Of a DNA stretch of 64,000 nucleotides, positions 38,448-48,345 are shown in pieces. The translations under genes were made by a program, and so were the position numbers. Location: positions 4,275,372 to 4,339,371 of the forward strand of contig NZ_KI632511.1 in assembly GCF_000504285.1 (NCBI RefSeq). The letters run 5' to 3'. This DNA comes from Actinospica robiniae DSM 44927. Its GTDB lineage: Bacteria; Actinomycetota; Actinomycetes; Streptomycetales; Catenulisporaceae. Each line of letters opens with the position of its first letter. The stretch's first letter is position 1. The notes under the pieces were generated by a model that did no database searches, had not been told where the DNA came from, and worked only from the letters and a program-made list of their open reading frames with translations.

Positions 38448-40136
38448 TTGCGGATCCTGCTGATCGCGACCGCTTTCAACAGTCTGTCACAGCGCGTCCA
38501 CGCCGAACTCGCGGAGGAGGGCCACGAACTCGCCGTGGTGCTCGCTGCCTGCGGTGAACAGGAGATGCGCGAAGCGGTGTTCGGGCCCGGACACCGGGCC
38601 GGCGAATCCAAACCGGTATACGACCTCTGCATAGCCCCGATGCTCACCAGCGCGATACCCCGGGACGTGTGGGAGGCAGTGCCCTGTTTCATCGTGCACC
38701 CCGGCCCGCCCGGGGACCGCGGGCCCTCCTCGCTGGACTGGGCCCTGCACCGCGGCGTGGACACCTGGGGCGTGACGGTGCTCCAGGCGGTGGCGGAGAT
38801 GGACGCCGGGCCGGTCTGGGCGCACGCGTCCTTCCGGGTGACGCCGGGGGTCTCCAAGAGCGACCTGTACCGCGGCGAGCTGTCCGACGCGGCGAGCACC
38901 GCCGTGCGCGAGGCCGTGCGCCGGTTCGCGTTCGGCGAGCGGCCCGCCACCGCGCGGCACGTGGCCACCCGCCCGTTCTTCCCGCAGCAGCTGCGCGAGA
39001 TCGACTGGGCCCGAGGCTCCGCCGAGCACGTCAGCGCCCTGTTACGGGCCGCGGACTCCAGCCCGGGCGTGCTCGACGAGATCGACGGGGAGCCGTTCTA
39101 CCTCTACGGCGCCGCGCCCGAGTACGCGCTGCGCGGCCGTCCGGGGACGCTGCTGGCCACCCGCGCGGGCGCGGTCTGCCGGGCCACCGCGGACGGCGCG
39201 GTCTGGTTCACCCACGCCAAGGCCAAGCGCAAGCCCGGCGGCCCGCCCGGGATCAAGCTGCCCGCCGCGCTCGCCCTGGCCGGGCGGGTGGCGCACCTGC
39301 CGGAGTGCCCCGGCTCACCCGAGATCTCCTACCGGGAGCGGGGCGAGGTGGGCATGCTCGGCTTCCGCTTCCCCGGCGGCGCCACCAGCGCGGAACAGTG
39401 CCGGCGGCTGCTGCGGGCGTACCGGCACGCGCTGACCCGCCCGACCCGGGTGCTCGTCTTCGGCGGACAGCGCGACTTCTTCGGCAACGGCATCCACCTC
39501 GGCGTGATCGACGCGGCGGCGAACCCGGGCGCCGAGTCCTGGGCCAACATCGTCGCGATCGACGACGTGGTCGAGGCGGTCGCGCGCACCACGGACCGGC
39601 TGGTGGTGGCCGCGCTGGGCGGGAACGCCGCGGCCGGCGGCGTGGTGCTGGCCCAGGCCGCCGACGAGGTGTGGGTGCGCGACGGAGTGGTGCTCAACCC
39701 GCACTACCGGCTGATGGGGCTCTACGGCTCGGAGTACTGGACCTACCTGCTCCCGCGCCGGATCGGCCAGGCGGAGACCGAACGGGTGATGGAGGCGGCG
39801 CTGCCGGTCGGCTCGGCCCGGGCGCTGCGGCTGGGACTGGCCGATCGGCTGGTCAGCGCGCCGCCGGAGGCGTTCACCGAGGCGGTGTGGACGGTGGCCT
39901 TCGAGCTGGCCGCCGCGCCCGGGCTCGAGGCCAGGATCGCGGCGAAGGCCCGGCGGCTGGAGCAGGACGAGGCGCGACGCGGCCTCGACGACTACCGGCG
40001 CGAGGAGCTGGCCAGGATGCGCGCGATCTTCGACGATCCGCACGCGCCGTACCACGCGCTGCGCTCGGCCTTCGTGCGCAAGGCGCTGCCGGACCGCACG
40101 CCCGAGCACCTGCGGCGGGTCGCGGCGGCGGTCTGA
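38448..40136 (+). CDS. hypX: HypX-like hydrogenase maturation protein
   Basis: 562 aa from TTG at 38448, which has GAAGGAGG five bases upstream. The N-terminal formyl-tetrahydrofolate hydrolase/transferase-like domain has VHPGPPGDRGPSSLDWALHRGVDTWGVTVL, the HypX version of the catalytic region. The C-terminal domain is enoyl-CoA-hydratase-like (LVFGGQRDFFGNGIHLGVID, AALGGNAAAGGVVLAQAADEVWVRDGVVLNPHYRLMGLYGSEYWTYLLPRRIG). HypX makes CO for the [NiFe]-hydrogenase cofactor under air. No hydrogenase or other hyp gene is in the window. Confidence 0.87.
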   Translation: MRILLIATAFNSLSQRVHAELAEEGHELAVVLAACGEQEMREAVFGPGHRAGESKPVYDLCIAPMLTSAIPRDVWEAVPCFIVHPGPPGDRGPSSLDWALHRGVDTWGVTVLQAVAEMDAGPVWAHASFRVTPGVSKSDLYRGELSDAASTAVREAVRRFAFGERPATARHVATRPFFPQQLREIDWARGSAEHVSALLRAADSSPGVLDEIDGEPFYLYGAAPEYALRGRPGTLLATRAGAVCRATADGAVWFTHAKAKRKPGGPPGIKLPAALALAGRVAHLPECPGSPEISYRERGEVGMLGFRFPGGATSAEQCRRLLRAYRHALTRPTRVLVFGGQRDFFGNGIHLGVIDAAANPGAESWANIVAIDDVVEAVARTTDRLVVAALGGNAAAGGVVLAQAADEVWVRDGVVLNPHYRLMGLYGSEYWTYLLPRRIGQAETERVMEAALPVGSARALRLGLADRLVSAPPEAFTEAVWTVAFELAAAPGLEARIAAKARRLEQDEARRGLDDYRREELARMRAIFDDPHAPYHALRSAFVRKALPDRTPEHLRRVAAAV

Positions 40137-40179
40137 CGGCGTCCGCCGCGCCGCGGCCCGGGCCGCGGCGCCGGCGGGC

Positions 40180-40617
40180 CTAGTTCTCGCTCTTGGCGGC
40201 GCAGGCCGCGCAGGTGCCGAAGATCTCCAGCGTGTGCTCGACCTCGATGAAGCCGTGCTCCGCGGCGATCTTGCCGGCCCAGGCCTCTACGGCCGGGCCC
40301 TCGACCTCGACCGCGGTGCCGCAGCCGCGGCAGACCAGGTGGTGGTGGTGCGTGCCGCTGGAGCAGCGGCGGTAGACGGCTTCGCCCTCGTCGGTGCGCA
40401 CCACGTCCACCATCCCGGTCTCGGCCAGAGACTGGAGGGTGCGGTAGACGGTGGTCAGGCCCACCGAGTCGCCCCGGTGCCGCAGCCGGTCGTGCAGCTG
40501 CTGCGCGGAGACGAAGTCCTCGGTCTCCTCCAGCAGGGCGGCCACCGCCGCGCGCTGCCTGGTAGAACGACCAGGGGCGGGGATCGAGGAGCGGGCCCCG
40601 GTTTCTTCTCGCTGCAT
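40180..40617 (-). CDS. zur: Fur-family regulator, probably Zur
   Basis: 145 aa from ATG at 40617, with AGGAG eight bases upstream (an upstream ATG would add 12 residues). Fur winged helix: TRQRAAVAALLEETEDFVSAQQLHDRLRHRGDSVGLTTVYRTLQSL. Metal sites: SSGTHHHHLVCRGCG and a C-terminal CAACAA pair for structural zinc. The position beside glyS near uppS fits Zur of streptomycetes; the znu transporter genes often beside it are not here. Confidence 0.82.
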   Translation of the reverse strand: MQREETGARSSIPAPGRSTRQRAAVAALLEETEDFVSAQQLHDRLRHRGDSVGLTTVYRTLQSLAETGMVDVVRTDEGEAVYRRCSSGTHHHHLVCRGCGTAVEVEGPAVEAWAGKIAAEHGFIEVEHTLEIFGTCAACAAKSEN

Positions 40618-40707
40618 CGCCGGCACTCCTTGCTTCACATCCGTACGGCGCAAGACCTCATTGTGCCACTGAGCCGCTCACTCCGCTCCGGCGTCCGACC
40701 GGCGGCG

Positions 40708-40830
40708 GTGTACCGTACACGGTCGCGGGGTGGGCCGTTCGGTGGCGCCGGGCATCCGCGCAGCCCGCCGCGCCGCGGCTGGTGGAGGGGGGCAAAGCGT
40801 TGGAAACCGCTCCGGCGCACCCGCTACGAT
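40708..40830. promoter_or_regulatory. zur/glyS divergent control region
   Basis: For glyS, TTGGAA (40800-40805) and TACGAT (40825-40830) form a plausible promoter, with long 19-base spacing. The palindrome GTGTACCGTACAC lies at 40708-40720, nearer zur. It does not look like a typical AT-rich Zur box, so its binder is unknown. Confidence 0.45.
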
Positions 40831-40888
40831 GCGCGCAGACCGCACGCCAGCCGGGCGTGAAGGCGCAAGACATACGGAAAGAATCATC

Positions 40889-42271
<1,383 letters not shown>

Positions 42272-42294
42272 CCGGCTGCTGAGACGTGATCGAC

Positions 42295-42329
42295 GACGGG
42301 GCCGGGCGCGGGTGCGCACCGGCCCCGTC
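42295..42329 (+). terminator. glyS terminator
   Basis: GACGGGGCCGG (42295-42305) pairs with CCGGCCCCGTC (42319-42329) and is followed by TTCTCT. It is 23 bases past the glyS stop. Confidence 0.8.
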
Positions 42330-42349
42330 TTCTCTGCCATCATCAGCGG

Positions 42350-43081
42350 ATGCGCGAACTCAATGAGCTGACGGACGTGGACGATCCGGCCTGGCCGCCC
42401 TTGCAAGAGCTTTTCGCCTCCAGCGAGGTTCCGTTGCGGGTGCTGCCGGTCGGCGATGCCGAAGGTCGCAGGGGCCTGCTGCAGCTGCAGGTGACGGCGC
42501 GGTCCGTGCTCGGATCGCTGACCCTCAACTGCGGCGGCCTGGTCGTGGACGACGGCTGGGTGCGGGTGTTCGGCGGAGGATCGAGCGCGGACGCGGGAAG
42601 CATGCCGAGCCTGGCCCAGGTCAACGCCTTCCCGGCGGCCTTCGACCCGGCCTGGCAGCCGGACGGCGCGTTGATCGTCGGCCAGGACGCGGCAGGCGGA
42701 GTGTTCGCGTTGAACGGCGCCGATCCGGCTGCCCACGGCCGTCCCGGCGAGCCGGGACAGATGACGTACTTCGCCCCGGACACGCTGGCTTGGGAGGCCA
42801 TGCAGTTCGGCCACTCCCAGTGGATCACCTGGCTGCTGTCGGACGGCCGGCTGGAGAAGTTCTACGAGGGGACGCGCTGGCCGGGTTGGCGCGAGGAAGC
42901 CGCGGCGCTGACGTACACCCAGGGCATCACGGTCTATCCGTTCCTGTGGAGCGAAGAAGCCCATGCGGACCTCGCGAAGACCACTCGGCGCGCGGTGCCG
43001 ATGCGCGAGGTTCTCGGCGTGGCAGCGGATTTCGCCCGGCAGATGGGCCCGGCCGACCCCGGCTTCCTCGGCGAGGTCTGA
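42350..43081 (+). CDS. DUF2625-family protein
   Basis: 243 aa, soluble. Matches the DUF2625 pattern: DDPAWPPLQELF, LQLQVTARSVLGSLTLNCGGLVVDDGWVRVFGGGS, GGVFALNGADPAAHGRPGEPGQMTYFAPDTLAWE and FYEGTRWPGWREEAAAL. The function of the family is unknown. Its stop codon TGA is directly followed by the end sequence of repeat element 2. Confidence 0.87.
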   Translation: MRELNELTDVDDPAWPPLQELFASSEVPLRVLPVGDAEGRRGLLQLQVTARSVLGSLTLNCGGLVVDDGWVRVFGGGSSADAGSMPSLAQVNAFPAAFDPAWQPDGALIVGQDAAGGVFALNGADPAAHGRPGEPGQMTYFAPDTLAWEAMQFGHSQWITWLLSDGRLEKFYEGTRWPGWREEAAALTYTQGITVYPFLWSEEAHADLAKTTRRAVPMREVLGVAADFARQMGPADPGFLGEV

Positions 43082-43712
43082 CGCGATTTGATGATCGGCT
43101 GAATGCTCGTGGAGCGGGGTGGCTTGTCGGTTCGGGGTGGTCGTTCGGGTGTGGGCGGCCGCTTCGCTCCGCCCACGGTTTCGTCTGCCCACCCTGCCCA
43201 CCCGTTGCGTTGGCAGGGCAGGCTGGGGTTTCAAGATCTCGCCTCCGGCGGGGGCCTTCCCTCGGAGAGAATGCCGGGGTCGTGTGGGTGCTGGCGTGGT
43301 GGGGCGGGCTGGGGTTCGGGGTGGTGGGGTTGCGGGTGTGTGCTCTCTCCTCGGTCGGTCCCCGGAGGCAATCAGGGACCTGCCGGGAGGTCAAGCGGCG
43401 GTGGTTTCCGCTGATGCTCGATTCTGCATGGCGCCGCTTGACCTCCCGGCAGAACCCCAATGCCGCGTAGTTAAGGGTTTCCCGGCCCTGTCAAGTGGTG
43501 CTTTTCGGGGCATGTTGGTCTTGGTCGGGGTGGTGGACGCGCGAACGGGACGAGACCTCTGATACACCGGTGCGGTCTGCCAGGACTGCCCGGGAAATCA
43601 GAGGTCTCGTTGCCTGCCAAGTCTGCCATGCCCGCTCTTACCCGCGCCATCACGCGCGCCTGTGGTTCCTTCGCCGCGGGCCATCTCGGTCCTTTGACAC
43701 AGGTGATCCCGT

Positions 43713-45229
43713 GGGCTTGTCAATTGGAGTGTGTAAGTTTGGGGACGGTTCTTCCTTCTTCGGGTCTCCGTCGGCGGTTGCCGTCGGTGACGGTTTTGCT
43801 GGTCAGACCGGGAGTTTGCCGGGGAAGCGGATCGCGAAGTCGTTCAGGGCCCGCTTCCAGCCGTAGGTCCCGGTGCCGCGCAGCTGTCCGGCCGGCACGT
43901 GGCGTCCCACGCCGTCGATGTGGCGGCCCTCGATGCGGCGGATGCCGAGGTAGAGCAGTTTGATCGCGGCGTCGTCGTCGGGAAAGTGCCCGCGGGTCTT
44001 GCTGATCTTGCGGAGCTGGAAGTTCATCGACTCGATGGCGTTGGTCGTGTAGATGACCCGTCGCAGCTCGAGGGGGAAGTCGAGAAACGGTATGAACGTC
44101 TCCCAGGACCGCTCCCATGCGGAGATCACCCCGGGTGCGCTGCGGGCGAACGTGCCGCGCAGCGCTTCGAGCGCGGCCTCGGCGGCCGAGGCGTTCGCGG
44201 CGGTGTAGATCGGGCGCAGCGCGGCGGCGATCTTCTTGCGGTCGGCGTAGGCGACATACCGCATCGAGGTGCGGATCAAGTGGACCACGCAGGTCTGCAC
44301 GATCGCCTCGGGCCATACGTGCCCGATCGCCTCGGGCAGCCCGCTCAGCCCGTCGCAGCACACGACGAGGGCGTCTTTCAGGCCTCTGTTGCGCAGGGAG
44401 GTCAGGACGTTGAGCCAGAACCGGGAGCCCTCCTTCTGTTCGATCCAGATGCCGAGCACCTGCTTGTACCCGTCGGTGTCCACGCCGATCACCAGGTGCG
44501 CGGCCTTGTTCACGACGCTGCCGGACTCGCGGACCTTCACCACGATCGCGTCGATGTAAAGGATCGGATACACCGCGTCGAGCGCGCGGTTCTGCCATTC
44601 GGTGATCTCCTCGCGCACCACCTCGGTCACGTTCGAGACCAGCGCGGGGGAGATCTCGGCGCCGTAGACCTCGGCGAGGTGGTCGCGGATGTCGCGGGTG
44701 GACATCCCCCGGGCGTAGAGCGAGAGGATCATCTCGTCGACCTGCCCGAGCCTCTTGGTGCGCTTGGGCACGATCCGCGGCTCGAACGAGCCGGCCCGAT
44801 CACGCGGGGCCTGCAGGCGCACCGGCCCGGACGCGGTGACCACGGTCTTGGGGTAGGAGCCGTTGCGCGAGTTGGGCGAGCCGACCCCGGCCGGATCCCC
44901 CTTCTCGTAGCCGAGGTGATCCGCCATCTCCACCTGCAGCGCCCGCTCGAGCACCGCCTTGGTGATCGCAGCCAGCAGCTCCTGCGCGTCGCCCCCGGCC
45001 TTCTCGGCCTCGGCCAGCAGAGAGTCGATCGCCTCCGGAGCCAGGATCGCAGCGACCCGACGGGCACCCTCGACCTGCTCGTGCTCCTCGACCAGGGGCT
45101 CCTCGGCCTCCACCGACAGCACCTGGTCCATCTTCTTGCCACTCACAGCGTGTCACCATTTCTAGCAGCCAGGCACTACCACCTGCTGCTCAACAGGTCA
45201 CCCGCTTACACACTCCATTAGACACGCTC
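43713..45229 (-). mobile_element. IS256/Mutator-family insertion sequence, intact
   Basis: 1517 bp, flanked by the 8-bp duplication GATCCCGT (43705-43712 and 45230-45237), the duplication size of this family. Ends are imperfect 25-bp inverted repeats sharing TGGAGTGTGTAAG and an outer TGTC. It encodes one intact transposase on the minus strand. It is the youngest insertion of the nest. Confidence 0.93.
43803..45146 (-). CDS. IS256/Mutator-family transposase
   Basis: 447 aa, intact. The Mutator signature is seen in ALVVCCDGLSGLPEAIGHVWPEAIVQTCVVHLIRTSMRYV (second catalytic Asp and the C-H pair). The first Asp is in ILYIDAIVVKVR and the catalytic Glu in YTTNAIESMNFQLRKISKTRG. The start is GTG at 45146. 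It lies wholly inside the insertion sequence. Confidence 0.95.
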   Translation of the reverse strand: MSGKKMDQVLSVEAEEPLVEEHEQVEGARRVAAILAPEAIDSLLAEAEKAGGDAQELLAAITKAVLERALQVEMADHLGYEKGDPAGVGSPNSRNGSYPKTVVTASGPVRLQAPRDRAGSFEPRIVPKRTKRLGQVDEMILSLYARGMSTRDIRDHLAEVYGAEISPALVSNVTEVVREEITEWQNRALDAVYPILYIDAIVVKVRESGSVVNKAAHLVIGVDTDGYKQVLGIWIEQKEGSRFWLNVLTSLRNRGLKDALVVCCDGLSGLPEAIGHVWPEAIVQTCVVHLIRTSMRYVAYADRKKIAAALRPIYTAANASAAEAALEALRGTFARSAPGVISAWERSWETFIPFLDFPLELRRVIYTTNAIESMNFQLRKISKTRGHFPDDDAAIKLLYLGIRRIEGRHIDGVGRHVPAGQLRGTGTYGWKRALNDFAIRFPGKLPV

Positions 45230-46879
45230 GATCCCGTTCGAGCTGGTCGACGCGGTACTCGCCGAGACCGGCCGCACCGAGCGGCGAGTGCGCCGGCTGC
45301 CCTCACGCGTCGCGCTCTACCTCGTGCTGGCGATGGCGCTGTTCGAGAAGGCCCCGATATCCGGGGTGTTCTCCGTGCTGAGCGCGGGACTGAGGGCACC
45401 GGCGGTCTCGGAGAAGGCGTTGCGCGACGCACGCCGGCGGATCGGGCCGGAACCGGTCAAAGCGCTCTTCGACGTGCTCGCCGGCCCGATCGCGCAACCA
45501 CACACCCCCGGAACGCGCTACCGCAGGTGGCGCACGGTCGCGTTCGACGGCTGCTCCTCCACCAAGATCCCCGACACCCCGGACAACCGGGCCGTCTACG
45601 GCCGCGCACCGGTACGCCACGGACACGCCGGCTACCCGATGCTGATGCTCATGACCCTGGCCGAGACCGGCACCCGCGCACTGGCCGCAGCGGTGTTCGG
45701 ACCGAGTGGCACCGGGGAGATCGCCTACGCCGAGAAACTCCTTGCCCACCTCGACGCGAGCATGCTGCTACTGGCCGACCGCGGCTTCGACGCCGCCGGT
45801 TTCCTGGCCAAAGCCGCCGGCACCGGGGCACACCTGCTCGTGCGCGCCACCGCCAACCGCCGCCCGCCCGTGCTCGCACACCTACCCGACGGCTCCTACC
45901 TCACCCTGATCGGCACACTCAGGATGCGGGTGATCGAAGCCGAGATCACCGTCACCGCCACCGACGGCTCCACCCACACCGGCACCTACCGGCTGATCAC
46001 CACCCTGCTCGAACACCGGTCCGACCCCGCACCCACACTCCTCGCCCTCTACCACGAACGCTGGGAGACCGAGACCGCGTTCCTCGCCATCCGCCACACC
46101 CTGCTCGACGGACGCGTCCTACGCTCACGCGACCCCGCGGGCCTGGCCCAGGAGATGTGGGGCATCCTCACCGTCTACCAGGCCCTACGCACCCTCATGT
46201 GCGAAGCAGCCGAAACAATCCCCGGCACCGACCCCGACCGGATGTCCTTCACCCTCGCCCTGCACACCGCCCGCACCCACACCATCCTCGCCGACCTCGG
46301 CAACCCCACCGACCGGCCCGGGCCCATCGGCCACGCCGTCCTGGCCCACCCCAACCCCGCCCGCCGCCCCCGCCACAGCACCCGCAAACTCAAATCCCCC
46401 GGCCAGCGCTACACCTACAAAGACCCCACCAGACCCACCCACAGCACCACGATCACCGGCATCACCCTCACGATCCACCCGCCCACCATCACCCCGCCAC
46501 CCGCCCCACCCCCCGGCCAACCCGGCCAACCCGGCCGAGCACCCGAGAAAAACCACGTCCTGAACCTCCTCCGACAGACCCCCTACCAGCCCCGACGCAT
46601 CCCCGAGATCGCCGCCGCCCTCGGTATCAGCGGCCGAAAACACACCAACAACCTGGGCGTCAGAATCAACCGCTGGGCCCACCAAGGACTCCTGACCAAA
46701 ACAGCCCCCGGCACCTACACGATCAAGAAACAGCCCTTGACAGACCACCAGAACCCTTAACTACGCGGCATTGGGCAGAACCCTGATCGGGCTTCGCCTG
46801 CCCGACCGAGGAGAGAACCCACCCCCTGGGCGACCGGTGCGAGCTGCGCTCGGGCCAGGTCCCGTCCCGTGGCCCGGCC

Positions 46880-47065
46880 GCGCTCAACGCGGAAAAATCC
46901 TGCATCACCCTGGTGCGTTCGGCCCCGATCCCAGGCCTCATGAGCGGGCCCGTGGGCCGGCCGCACTCGATGCTGAATCCTGCTTCGCCCTGGTGTGATC
47001 CACCGGGTGTTCATGCAGTGCGCTGGATCGCGTGGCCCGGTCGCACTCCGAGGGGAATCCTGCAT
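46880..47065. repeat. 80-bp tandem repeat array in element 2
   Basis: AATCCTGC occurs at 46896, 46976 and 47056, exactly 80 bases apart, each preceded by a CGC(A/T)C...GG context and followed by ATCACC or similar. It matches, in the other orientation, the array at 17125-17335. Confidence 0.7.
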
Positions 47066-47369
47066 AGTCTTCGGCCACACCTCTGACGCCGCCTGCCCAG
47101 CCACCCCGTCCACAACCCCTCCGTCGCAAGCCCCAACCATCCCCGTACACTTCCAGGCTAGACGCCGCTACCGACAAAAGACGCGCATCCGGCATTTACC
47201 GGATAAGCAAAAATCCGGGAGATTTCCGGGAACTCGGGCGTGCACCCCGGCGTTGAAGGAGTAGAGAAGAACAGAGCGGCCCAGAACGGCGATGCAAGAT
47301 CGTGCACCGAGTACGGCGGGGCGACGGGATTCGACCCGAGCGCAGCTCAGACCCTCTCCCAGGGGGCGG

Positions 47370-47520
47370 GCTCTCTCCTCGGTCGGGCAGGCGAAGCCCG
47401 ATCAGGGTTCTGCCGGGAGGTCAAGCGGCGCGATGCAAGATCCAGCATCAGCGGAAGCTACCGCCGCTTGACCTCCCGGCAGGTTCCTGATTGCCTCCGG
47501 GGACCGGCCGAGGAGAGAGC
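47370..47520. repeat. 151-bp cruciform module in element 2
   Basis: It starts GCTCTCTCCTCGGTCGG and ends CCGAGGAGAGAGC, the same length and arm plan as 16592-16742. A third, IS-split copy spans 43342-43457 plus 46784-46818, which also sums to 151 bp once the insertion is removed. Confidence 0.85.
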
Positions 47521-47826
47521 ACACACCCGCAACCCCACCACCCCGAACACCAGCCCGCCCCGCCAACGCCAGCACCAACGCAACCCCGGCACTCTCTCCG
47601 AGAGAAGGGCCCCCGCCGGAGGCGAAATCTTGAAACCCCAGCCCGCCCCACCAACGCAACGGGTGGGCGGGTGGACAGAAGAACCAGGCGACGCGAAGCG
47701 CCCGCCCCCACCCGAACGACCACCCCAGCCCGGCAGACCGCCGCTTCCCACCAACACTCGACACGATCATCGATTCGCGTTAAGACCGCAGCGGAACGAG
47801 CCGTGCGGCCGGCGCGTCCGAGTGCC

Positions 47827-48327
47827 ATGAGGAGACAATCGCAGAGGACGAAGAGCGTCGGCCGCGCCGCGCTCTTCGTTCCGCTCGCGGCCCTGCTGGC
47901 TGCCGGATGCTCGTCGAACGGCTCGCCCAAGACCGCCGACGTACCGGACACCGCCTACCTGGCCGTCGTGCAGAACTACGACGTGCCCATCGGCAAGGGC
48001 GGTCCGAGGCAACTGCGGTACACCGTGACGGACCGCAAGACGATCGCGCAGTTGACCGCGCTGATCAACGCCCTGCCGGCAGCCCCGAAACAGAGCAACC
48101 CGCCTTCGTGCCCGGAGGAGGTCGCGCCGGCCTTCGATCTCCAGTTCCAGGACACGAAGGGCGGAAAAGTGCTCGCCCAGGTCGACTTCGAGTGCTTCGG
48201 CGTGTGGGTCACCCTGGACGGGAAGGACGAGCCGCTCTTGAGCAGTTCGACCTCCCCCGGCGCGCCGTCGCTGATCAACCGGGTCGAGGCGATCCTCGCC
48301 CCGTACGCGAAGAGTGCCGAGAGCTGA
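47827..48327 (+). CDS. Putative lipoprotein of unknown function
   Basis: 166 aa. An N-terminal basic region, hydrophobic core and lipobox (ALFVPLAALLAAGCSS) mark a lipoprotein. The mature part has two Cys (SCPEEVAP and FECFG) that may bond. No family recognised. The start lies 44 bases after the end of repeat element 2; no ribosome site is evident. It converges with the SDR gene. Confidence 0.75.
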   Translation: MRRQSQRTKSVGRAALFVPLAALLAAGCSSNGSPKTADVPDTAYLAVVQNYDVPIGKGGPRQLRYTVTDRKTIAQLTALINALPAAPKQSNPPSCPEEVAPAFDLQFQDTKGGKVLAQVDFECFGVWVTLDGKDEPLLSSSTSPGAPSLINRVEAILAPYAKSAES

Positions 48328-48345
48328 CCGGCTGCTGACGTCGGC

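Larger units (their letters stand above)
43610..46760 (+). pseudogene. IS4-family transposase split by an IS256-family insertion
   Basis: The 5' part starts at TTG 43610 (MPAKSAMPALTRAIT; ATG 43628 is an alternative) and reads to LTQVIP at the insertion point. The frame resumes at 45238 with FELVDAVLAETGRTERRVRRL. Joining the two parts across one copy of GATCCCGT gives an unbroken 541-codon ORF. DDE residues survive in the 3' part: AFDGCSSTKIPDTPDN, LLADRGFDA and YHERWETETAF. A 490-codon ORF from GTG 45288 remains but lacks the N-terminal domain, so it is probably inactive. Confidence 0.92.
43458..46773 (+). mobile_element. IS4-family insertion sequence, itself interrupted
   Basis: Perfect 22-bp terminal inverted repeats begin CAATGCCGCGTAGTTAAGGG at 43458 and mirror at 46752-46773. 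They are flanked by a 10-bp target duplication GGCAGAACCC (43448-43457 and 46774-46783). Removing the nested IS gives about 1.79 kb. The target lies inside an arm of the element-2 cruciform. Confidence 0.92.
43081..47783. repeat. Long-inverted-repeat element, copy 2, interrupted by IS elements
   Basis: Left arm 43081-43457 and its continuation 46784 to about 46880, an 80-bp repeat array (about 46880-47065), a central block (about 47090-47270, reversed relative to copy 1) and right arm about 47280-47783. The ends CGCGATTTGATGATCG (left) and, on the minus strand, CGCGAATCGATGATCG (right) are terminal inverted repeats. Without the IS insertion the unit is about 1.4 kb. The outer order is that of copy 1 turned round. 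No transposase-like ORF belongs to it. Confidence 0.8.

Noticed and set aside
45288-46760. 490-codon ORF taken as a complete IS4-family transposase
   Set aside because: Its frame is open upstream to the IS256 end, and the missing N-terminus is found at 43610-43712; it is a disrupted gene.
47491-47826. N-terminal extension of the lipoprotein ORF into repeat element 2
   Set aside because: The added 112 residues are Pro/Arg low-complexity readings of the repeat arm and would bury the signal peptide.
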